Source of the DNA: Clostridiales bacterium
GTDB lineage: Bacteria; Bacillota; Clostridia; Oscillospirales; Oscillospiraceae
Direction: 5' to 3'
Assembly: GCA_012728025.1 (NCBI GenBank)
Contig: JAAYFX010000115.1
Span: 1-6,065, forward strand
DNA length: 6,065 nucleotides
This document shows positions 1-4,520 of this stretch, one piece after another. Every line of letters begins with the position of its first letter. Position 1 is the stretch's first letter. The translations under genes were made by a program, and so were the position numbers. Below the pieces are notes generated by a model, which was not told the origin of the DNA, ran no database searches, and worked only from the letters and a program-made list of their open reading frames with translations.

Positions 1-99
1 GGGCTGCACAATTTGCACTTAAACAAACAGGCAAAATACACTAATATTTAATAAAACTTTATCTAATTAAACAAACTTTAGCAATTTCTTCATGATTAA

Positions 100-128
100 T
101 TGCATTTTAATTGAGCTTATATTATGCT
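100..128 (+). promoter_or_regulatory. weak candidate promoter for the LytTR regulator
   Basis: A TTGCAT box (100-105) is followed after 17 bp by TATGCT (123-128). Only 3/6 and 4/6 positions match the sigma-A consensus. TATTAT at 120-125 is an alternative -10 without a recognisable -35. The surrounding 1-130 is very AT-rich. A start near 135 would give a leader of about 65 nt containing the repeats at 143-174. A GCAATT/AATTGC inverted repeat (81-86 and 98-103) overlaps the -35 box. The promoter call is weak. Confidence 0.3.
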
Positions 129-142
129 TTATGGTGGTAAAA

Positions 143-174
143 CATGGACATATGTGCGTTTCTCATGCACATAT
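143..174 (-). promoter_or_regulatory. candidate LytTR binding site: two direct repeats with 21-bp period
   Basis: CATGGACATAT (143-153) and CATGCACATAT (164-174) match at 10 of 11 positions and are offset by 21 bp, two helical turns. Read on the minus strand, the 9-mers TATGTCCAT and TATGTGCAT lie 12 bp apart. Regulators of the AgrA/LytTR family are known to bind two imperfect 9-bp direct repeats separated by 12-13 bp. From memory of that consensus, each 9-mer matches 7 of 9 positions. The position just upstream of a LytTR gene suggests autoregulation. The same segment also contains an inverted repeat, ATATGTGC (150-157) with GCACATAT (167-174), which could instead be a dyad operator or a leader hairpin. 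Confidence 0.4.
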
Positions 175-190
175 TATCCTTATTTCACCA

Positions 191-196
191 GAGGTG
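191..196 (+). promoter_or_regulatory. ribosome binding site that sets the start of the LytTR regulator
   Basis: GAGGTG lies 5 nt before the ATG at 202. The same frame is open back to an ATG at 124, but that ATG has no purine-rich site before it. The 26 residues it would add do not belong to a receiver domain, which normally begins with a short beta strand followed by the acidic pair, exactly as seen after 202. Confidence 0.75.
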
Positions 197-201
197 CTTA
201 T

Positions 202-924
202 ATGCTTGTTTTTCTTTTGGAGGACGATAAGAGCTTTGCTCTTGTCGTAAAAAATGCCTTGGAGGATTATTTTAATAAAATCCAAGCGGAAGTTGAAATC
301 TTAATATTTTCCCGTCCTGAAAGACTGCTGGGGGCCCTTAATCTTCGCCCTGATTTGTTTTTCACTGATATTGAATTGTCTTTATCTTGGGCTAACGGGA
401 TAGACATAGCAAAAAGGGTAAATGAAGCCCTGCCTGAATGTCAGGTGGTTTTTCTTACGGAACACATAGGTTATGCCACCGATGTTTACGAAGCCGACCA
501 TCTCTGGCTTATAATAAAAGACGAGCTGCATCAACGCCTGCCATTGGTAATGCGGCGGTACTTCAGTTGCAAGGCCGAGAGCGCCCCTGCTTCTATAATG
601 ATTACCAGCAGTCATAAAAGAAAGATTATAAGTCAGTCCGACATCCTTTATTGCGAAAGCAGGCAGAGAAAGATTTTTATAGTCTGCAAAAACTGTGTGG
701 AGGATACATATACAAGCCTTGATTTTATTGACAAATCCCTCCCCTTTCCTCCCATTCTCCGTTGCCATAACAGCTTTATTGTAAATTTGGACCATGTTGT
801 CACCTATCAGCCCAATGAATTTGTAATGTACAACGGTGACAAGGTACCTATAAGTCGGCGGTATAAGGAAAGGGCTAAAAACGCCTTTATGAGCTATGCG
901 GCCGCCGGACTTAGTCTTGGCTAA
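202..924 (+). CDS. LytTR-family (AgrA/AlgR type) response regulator
   Basis: A 240-residue cytoplasmic two-component regulator. The receiver domain covers about residues 1-118. It has an acidic cluster E7-D8-D9, the probable phosphoacceptor D56 in DLFFTDIEL, the conserved threonine T86 after a hydrophobic strand, and K106 in LIIKDEL. The C-terminal LytTR DNA-binding domain (about 128-235) shows the typical RCHNSFIVNLDHV stretch (188-200) and a VPISRRYK ending. All phosphorylation residues are present, so it should accept phosphate from a histidine kinase, but none is encoded in the window; a partner may lie upstream of position 1. It is a single-gene unit in view, convergent with the CPBP protease gene and ending at a shared bidirectional terminator. 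Its targets cannot be read from the protein; the repeats at 143-174 make autoregulation plausible. The family call is secure, the biological role is not. Confidence 0.93.
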   Translation: MLVFLLEDDKSFALVVKNALEDYFNKIQAEVEILIFSRPERLLGALNLRPDLFFTDIELSLSWANGIDIAKRVNEALPECQVVFLTEHIGYATDVYEADHLWLIIKDELHQRLPLVMRRYFSCKAESAPASIMITSSHKRKIISQSDILYCESRQRKIFIVCKNCVEDTYTSLDFIDKSLPFPPILRCHNSFIVNLDHVVTYQPNEFVMYNGDKVPISRRYKERAKNAFMSYAAAGLSLG

Positions 925-950
925 TGGGTTTGCCTTTAAGGCCGACTAAA

Positions 951-970
951 GGCTCTATAAGGCTCTATAA
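951..970 (+). repeat. exact tandem duplication of a 10-bp unit
   Basis: GGCTCTATAA occurs twice in direct succession (951-960, 961-970), directly before the terminator stem at 972. Just upstream, GCCTTTA (932-938) and TAAAGGC (947-953) can form a 7-bp stem. An inverted copy of the 10-mer (TTATAGAGCC) is at 5973-5982. This may be replication slippage with no function. Confidence 0.6.
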
Positions 971-971
971 C

Positions 972-1011
972 AAAAAGCTCCGGAGAGGTAACCTGCCCTT
1001 CGGAGCTTTTT
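972..1011. terminator. bidirectional intrinsic terminator between convergent genes
   Basis: AAAAAGCTCCG (972-982) pairs perfectly with CGGAGCTTTTT (1001-1011) around an 18-nt loop. The stem begins with five A and ends with five T, so either strand gives a GC-containing hairpin followed by a U tract. It lies 47 bp after the stop of the LytTR gene and 42 bp after the stop of the CPBP gene, and can serve both. Confidence 0.85.
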
Positions 1012-1053
1012 ATGCAAAAAATTTTATGTCAGAGGTTTTTATAACTTCGTTTT

Positions 1054-2094
1054 CTATTTTTCAATATAAACATTCATAGGCTCTCTTTTTTTACCTTGGG
1101 GCCTTTCTTCCTCTGGACTTGCAACATAAATATAAGGTTTTTTCTGCGGTAAAAACATGACAAGGGCTGTGGCAGCAATTAGCACAGCACTTGTGCAAAT
1201 TCCACCCTCTATGCCAAAGCTGCCGCCGGAAACAAGCTCTTTGCCTTCTATAAGCACAGTTGAGAAAACAGAGCTTGATACAACGGTGCCGCTGACGGAT
1301 ATGCCGAATATATGCCCCTGCACAAAATTCCACGAAGCATGAATGGCGCAAACTCCCCAAAGGTCGTTTGTACGCAGCATATATGCTCCGGTGAAAACTC
1401 CGAAAAGAACAAGATTTATAAAAGACAAGGCTGTAATGCCGTTATTGGCAAGATGCAAGGCGGCAAACAGCACAGAGCTTAAACCCAAGGCAAGGGCTAT
1501 ATGCACTCTGTTGGCGCAGGAAACCATGAAATATCCCCGAACAAGCACTTCCTCGCTCATGCCCTGAACTATAAACCCCAGAAGAAACAGACCTATATAA
1601 AACCATGACACTCTTGAGTCGAAGCCTCCAAAGCGAGTTGCTCCCAAAACCATGGAAAGACCCACAGCCGCCGAAATCATGAGTATTCCGATAATATATC
1701 CCATTCCGCATTTTTTAAGAAAACCATCTTTCCTCATGCCCATAGATGAAAAAGAGCGCCCTTCTATCTTCCGGCAGTAAATAACAGTGCATATGGTAGT
1801 TGCCGCCGTTGCAAAAAGCATAAGCACCATTAGCCATTCAGGCATTTTGGAGATTGATTCCATAGCGTAATTTGCCGCCTGTCTTGCATCCGCCCCCGCT
1901 ATGAGAGAGGCATCTATGGATTTTAACATCGTGGCAGCCATGGGTATGCCGATTATAAGTCCCGTTATTATGTTCGAGCTTATGAACACTGCAAAAAAGA
2001 TAAGTATCTGAAGGATAATATTTGGCTTGTGCCTTGCTTTTTTCGCATCTGCGAGCAGGGGGGCTTTTGTAAGATTTATCATATTTATAACCAT
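1054..2094 (-). CDS. CPBP-family intramembrane metalloprotease (CAAX/Abi type)
   Basis: A multi-pass membrane protein, 346 residues from the chosen start. The three motifs of the CPBP (Rce1-like) family are intact: EEVLVR (E181, E182, R186), FAALH (210-214) and HASWN (H252-N256), which supply the glutamate and histidine residues of the active site. About eight hydrophobic segments are visible, near 27-49, 87-107, 130-152, 162-179, 200-214, 221-239, 244-262 and 299-315, followed by a charged tail. Family members include Rce1 prenyl-protein proteases and bacteriocin-immunity proteins of lactic acid bacteria; the substrate here is unknown. The frame is open to an ATG at 2127, but that ATG lacks a ribosome site. 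GGAAAGG precedes the ATG at 2094; the ATG at 2082 is another option. A TATGAT box at 2136-2141 (minus strand) could be its -10, without a good -35. It lies downstream of the ABC operon but is separated from it by a hairpin, so it is probably its own unit. Confidence 0.9.
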   Translation of the reverse strand: MVINMINLTKAPLLADAKKARHKPNIILQILIFFAVFISSNIITGLIIGIPMAATMLKSIDASLIAGADARQAANYAMESISKMPEWLMVLMLFATAATTICTVIYCRKIEGRSFSSMGMRKDGFLKKCGMGYIIGILMISAAVGLSMVLGATRFGGFDSRVSWFYIGLFLLGFIVQGMSEEVLVRGYFMVSCANRVHIALALGLSSVLFAALHLANNGITALSFINLVLFGVFTGAYMLRTNDLWGVCAIHASWNFVQGHIFGISVSGTVVSSSVFSTVLIEGKELVSGGSFGIEGGICTSAVLIAATALVMFLPQKKPYIYVASPEEERPQGKKREPMNVYIEK

Positions 2095-2190
2095 GCCTTT
2101 CCGCTGCGGCCTGTGGCACAAAACCATGTAAAATAATCATAAGTTGTGCTTGCAGCAGGATTTTACCCGTTGGGGCGCTGTGGGCTTTAT

Positions 2191-2224
2191 GGAGTAAGCT
2201 TTAAACTCACTTAAAGCCTGCTCC
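2191..2224. other. imperfect dyad upstream of the CPBP gene
   Basis: GCTTTAA (2198-2204) and TTAAAGC (2211-2217) are perfect 7-bp arms around a 6-bp centre. Outside them a symmetric 3-by-3 mismatch is followed by a second 4-bp pair, GGAG (2191-2194) with CTCC (2221-2224). It sits between the operon terminator and the CPBP start with no T tract after it, so it looks more like a binding site or a leader structure than a terminator. Confidence 0.4.
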
Positions 2225-2228
2225 CCGC

Positions 2229-2269
2229 AAAAAGTATAATCAGATTTTTTAAACCCGATTATACTTTTT
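2229..2269 (-). terminator. intrinsic terminator of the GntR-ABC operon
   Basis: AAAAAGTATAATC (2229-2241) and GATTATACTTTTT (2257-2269) form a perfect 13-bp stem with a 15-nt loop, 28 bp beyond the permease stop codon. On the minus strand the hairpin ends in five T. The stem has only three G-C pairs, so termination may be incomplete and some read-through into the CPBP gene is possible. Confidence 0.65.
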
Positions 2270-2297
2270 ACTTTATACTATGGAATTTTAAAGGTCA

Positions 2298-3176
2298 CTA
2301 GTCCAAATTCAGCTTGTTTTTTATAAGATAGTTAGACGCCATAAAAAATACCACGCTGAAAACAATAGACATTCCAAGGGACAAAAGCACATAGGGCTGC
2401 ATCTGACTTATAAGGCTGGTGAGTATTTGTCCGCCTTCAAGATTTTGTCCGTCCATCAAGCTAAGGTTTGCCGCCAGTCTGGGCATCATCATAAACTGCA
2501 AAACAGTGCTTAGGATGCCGACTATAATGTTTATCACAAAATAAAAGCCTATACCTGCCGCAAGCTTGTGCTTGCGAGCTACGGCCCCACCAATTATCAA
2601 AGCCAAATAGATGTGGAGGATTGTATAAGTTATACTGGCAAAAACCATCAAAACAAACTCTATAATGGGAAGCACTAAGGCATTTCCGAACATATTGTTG
2701 GTATCTGAAATGAACTTTGCCGTCACCTTATAAAACTCAAGGTTAACAAAGCTTGTACTCGAAGTTCCGAACAAAATAAAGATATTCAGACTTAAAAATA
2801 TGACTATACCGCTTATAAGACTCCAGATAATGGCGCATATCAGCTTTGACCACAAAAGTTCTGAAGATTTTACAGGCAGGGTAAAGGTGAGATAGCCCTC
2901 ATCGCTCATGAAGCTTTTGTAAAAACGGTAGAATATAACAACCGCCACAAGTATGGATGCCGCAATTATAGCAAGCAACATAAGTACAGACATAAAGGCC
3001 GATATTATCCGAAGTAAATCAAAGCCGGTACCCGTAAGCAGACTGCCTGAGTCTGACCTTAGATTAAAGGAAAACATTGCAGTGGCAATTATCGTCGCCC
3101 CAAGGATTATTACCTGCATGGGCACAAGCATCCGTGAAAGTGACTTGAAATCGTGTTTTATGAGCTTGCCTAGCAT
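2298..3176 (-). CDS. ABC-2-like transporter permease of a YtrA-regulated operon
   Basis: A 292-residue integral membrane protein without a signal peptide. Hydrophobic segments fall near residues 18-38, 57-84, 108-136, 165-197, 205-230 and 258-285, giving about six membrane spans. A cytoplasmic loop at 85-110 (FYKSFMSDEGYLTFTLPVKS then LLWSKL) is typical of Clostridial ABC-2-like permeases and probably contacts the ATPase. The start is well fixed: AGGGAGGTG (minus strand, 3182-3190) precedes the ATG, which overlaps the last 7 nt of the ATPase gene, so the two are probably translationally coupled. It should form the membrane half of an exporter with the ATPase, probably as a homodimer since only one permease gene is present. 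The substrate cannot be read from sequence; related operons respond to cell-wall antibiotics. Last gene before the terminator at 2229-2269. Confidence 0.87.
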   Translation of the reverse strand: MLGKLIKHDFKSLSRMLVPMQVIILGATIIATAMFSFNLRSDSGSLLTGTGFDLLRIISAFMSVLMLLAIIAASILVAVVIFYRFYKSFMSDEGYLTFTLPVKSSELLWSKLICAIIWSLISGIVIFLSLNIFILFGTSSTSFVNLEFYKVTAKFISDTNNMFGNALVLPIIEFVLMVFASITYTILHIYLALIIGGAVARKHKLAAGIGFYFVINIIVGILSTVLQFMMMPRLAANLSLMDGQNLEGGQILTSLISQMQPYVLLSLGMSIVFSVVFFMASNYLIKNKLNLD

Positions 3177-3871
3177 CTGAACACCTCCCTGAAATAGGTA
3201 TCGATAGACTTGCCTAAATCTTCTCTAAGGCTGTCTGTCGAAGCATAGGATACCACCTGACCGTTTTGGAGGAAGATAAATTCATCCAAAACCATTTCTA
3301 TATCCGCTATAAGGTGGGTGGAGATTAAAACCGTTGCGTTTTCATCGTAATTGCGCAAAATCGTGTTCAGAATGTAGTCCCTTGCCGCTGGGTCAACCCC
3401 GCCTATTGGTTCATCAAGAAGATATAATCTTGCCCTTCTTGACATAACAAGAACCAGCTGAACCTTTTCCTTGGTGCCTTTACTTAGAGTTTTCATACGT
3501 GCCTTAGCGGGAACCTTCAGGTTTTCCAGCATACCCACGGCCTTTTCATAATCAAAATCCTCGTAAAAATCCCTGAAAAAATCAAGGCAGTCCAACACTG
3601 TCATCCAGTCCGGAAGATAGCTGCGCTCGGGCAGATAAGATACTATGGCCTTACTTTCCGGCCCCGGCTCATGACCGCATATGCTTATGCTTCCTTCACA
3701 GGGAGTCAAAAGCCCGCAAATAAGCTTTATAAGAGTTGTTTTTCCACTGCCGTTAGGCCCTAGAAGCCCGATAATTTTCCCTTCCGGCAGGCTCAGGTTT
3801 ACATTGTGCAAGGCGGCAATGGAGCCAAAATTCTTTGATACCTCCGTACATTCAAGCGTTTTCTGATTCAT
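3170..3871 (-). CDS. ABC transporter ATP-binding protein (YtrB/BcrA-like)
   Basis: A 233-residue nucleotide-binding subunit acting on the inner face of the membrane with the adjacent permease. Visible motifs in order: Walker A GPNGSGKT (38-45), a Q-loop region reading YLPER (79-83), the ABC signature as LSKGTKEKVQL (129-139), Walker B LYLLDEP with D153 and catalytic E154, D-loop GGVD (157-160) and switch histidine H186 in ISTHL. The signature is LSKGT rather than LSGGQ and the Q-loop glutamine appears to be replaced by E82; as I recall, both occur in the YtrB-type subgroup. The ATG at 3871 is preferred because AGGAG (minus strand, 3878-3882) lies 6 nt before it; the frame also opens at a TTG at 3901 without a good site. 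It overlaps the end of the GntR gene by 20 nt and the permease by 7 nt, indicating one mRNA. The substrate is unknown. Confidence 0.93.
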   Translation of the reverse strand: MNQKTLECTEVSKNFGSIAALHNVNLSLPEGKIIGLLGPNGSGKTTLIKLICGLLTPCEGSISICGHEPGPESKAIVSYLPERSYLPDWMTVLDCLDFFRDFYEDFDYEKAVGMLENLKVPAKARMKTLSKGTKEKVQLVLVMSRRARLYLLDEPIGGVDPAARDYILNTILRNYDENATVLISTHLIADIEMVLDEFIFLQNGQVVSYASTDSLREDLGKSIDTYFREVFRC

Positions 3872-4241
3872 TGCTTTCTCCTGCCTTCCTCTCGTTTTCA
3901 AAGATGTCCTTTATCTGTTCGCCGCTGTATCCCAAGGCTTTCATACTCTTTATAAAGTCTGCAACCAGTGCCTTTCCCATCTCATTTCTCGACATTTCTA
4001 TCCTGCTCTCCTCCAATGTAACGAATTTGCCGGTGTTCCTCTGAGTCTCAATAAGGCCCATATTCTCCAGCTCAAATAAGGCCCTTTGCACCGTATTGGG
4101 ATTTACGGAGGCCATTAAAGCAAACTCCCGAACTGAGGGCAGCTTCTCCCCCATCTGATACTCACCTTTGAGTATGCCGGAAGTTATATGCTCTGCCATT
4201 TGAATATATATAGGTCGGTCACCTGTAAACTGCCATGCCAA
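3852..4241 (-). CDS. GntR-family transcriptional regulator, YtrA subfamily
   Basis: A 129-residue DNA-binding protein. The winged helix-turn-helix covers about residues 10-74: RPIYIQMAEHI, then GEKLPSVREFA, then the recognition region VNPNTVQRALFELENMG, and the wing ETQRNTGKFV. Only about 55 residues follow, mostly helical and charged, with no large ligand-binding domain. That small size is the mark of the YtrA subfamily, whose members usually repress their own operon of ABC transporter genes. The start is a TTG; no in-frame ATG or GTG exists between it and the upstream TAA, and the family N-terminus (MAW followed by RPIY) matches this start, whereas the next ATG (residue 15) would remove the first part of the domain. 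It is first in the operon with the ATPase and permease. A 22-bp dyad over its own -10 box supports autorepression, with an inducer that is probably an envelope-acting compound or signal. Confidence 0.93.
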   Translation of the reverse strand: MAWQFTGDRPIYIQMAEHITSGILKGEYQMGEKLPSVREFALMASVNPNTVQRALFELENMGLIETQRNTGKFVTLEESRIEMSRNEMGKALVADFIKSMKALGYSGEQIKDIFENERKAGESNESENA

Positions 4242-4251
4242 GCTATCACTG

Positions 4252-4259
4252 CCTTTCCT
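4252..4259 (-). promoter_or_regulatory. ribosome binding site for the TTG-initiated GntR gene
   Basis: AGGAAAGG on the minus strand lies 10 nt before the TTG codon at 4241. The long spacing and TTG start together suggest low initiation, which would suit a repressor. The downstream ATPase and permease have better sites and ATG starts. Confidence 0.55.
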
Positions 4260-4293
4260 GTAGTTTTTTTATTCATAATGTGTTGCTCAACTA

Positions 4294-4315
4294 GTACACT
4301 ATGGCAATAGTACAC
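4294..4315. promoter_or_regulatory. probable operator of the YtrA-like repressor
   Basis: On the minus strand, GTGTACTAT and ATAGTGTAC flank a TGCC centre. They form a 22-bp dyad in which 7 of 9 arm positions are complementary, with a perfect ACTAT/ATAGT core. The same stretch, with two more bases, contains the direct repeat TAGTACAC (4292-4299 and 4308-4315, 16-bp period). It covers the -10 box of the GntR operon promoter and the expected start site, the right place for steric repression. As I recall, B. subtilis YtrA recognises AGTGTA and TACACT half-sites; the GTGTAC elements here are similar in base content but not in arrangement. Confidence 0.65.
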
Positions 4316-4335
4316 CTTGCAAGGGCTTTTGTCAA
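4307..4335 (-). promoter_or_regulatory. sigma-A promoter of the GntR-ABC operon
   Basis: On the minus strand a perfect -35 box TTGACA (4330-4335) is followed by a 17-bp spacer and the -10 box TACTAT (4307-4312, 4/6 consensus). The predicted start is near 4300, giving a leader of about 60 nt. The spacer contains a perfect palindrome, CCTTGCAAGG (4315-4324), next to the operator. Confidence 0.75.
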
Positions 4336-4441
4336 GTTCTTTTTGAATAAAATTTAAATGTCAAAAACTATTGCATTATGTTAACTCGAACTTACAAAAT
4401 CGTAACAAGATTTACACTTTATCACAATGCCCCATATTGCG

Positions 4442-4470
4442 TTGACCAAAAAATTCGACAGTATTATAAT
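4442..4470 (+). promoter_or_regulatory. sigma-A promoter of the SLH-anchored deacetylase gene
   Basis: TTGACC (4442-4447, 5/6) and TATAAT (4465-4470, 6/6) are separated by 17 bp. Transcription would start near 4477 and give a leader of about 44 nt. This is the strongest promoter in the window. It points away from the GntR operon promoter, with about 105 bp between the two -35 boxes. Confidence 0.85.
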
Positions 4471-4480
4471 AGATTCGACA
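4453..4480 (+). repeat. ATTCGACA direct repeat around the deacetylase -10 box
   Basis: ATTCGACA occurs at 4453-4460, in the promoter spacer, and again at 4473-4480, over the predicted start site. The offset is 20 bp, close to two helical turns, and the TATAAT box lies between the copies. A dimeric regulator binding both would block the promoter. No protein is known to me for this motif. Confidence 0.45.
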
Positions 4481-4520
4481 TTTATTATGTAAACAATATT
4501 TTATGGGGGATTTTTAGGTC

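Noticed and set aside
124..201. N-terminal extension of the LytTR regulator to the ATG at 124
   Set aside because: There is no ribosome site before 124. The added residues do not fit a receiver domain, and GAGGTG sits 5 nt before the ATG at 202.
382..795. 137-codon open frame on the minus strand inside the response regulator
   Set aside because: It is fully antisense to a well-supported gene and its translation shows no recognisable domain.
1838..2140. 100-codon minus-strand frame overlapping the start of the CPBP gene
   Set aside because: It lies in another frame over the clear CPBP coding sequence and has no ribosome site. The product is rich in H, Y and K with no motif, so it is a shadow.
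2095..2297. Small peptide (bacteriocin precursor) gene between the ABC operon and the CPBP gene
   Set aside because: I looked because of the immunity-like context. Apart from the shadow frame at 1838-2140, no frame with a ribosome site and a leader or double-glycine pattern is present; the segment holds a terminator and a dyad.
3872..3901. TTG start at 3901 for the ABC ATPase
   Set aside because: The ATG at 3871 has AGGAG 6 nt upstream and gives the usual short N-terminus before the first beta strand. The upstream TTG has no good site.
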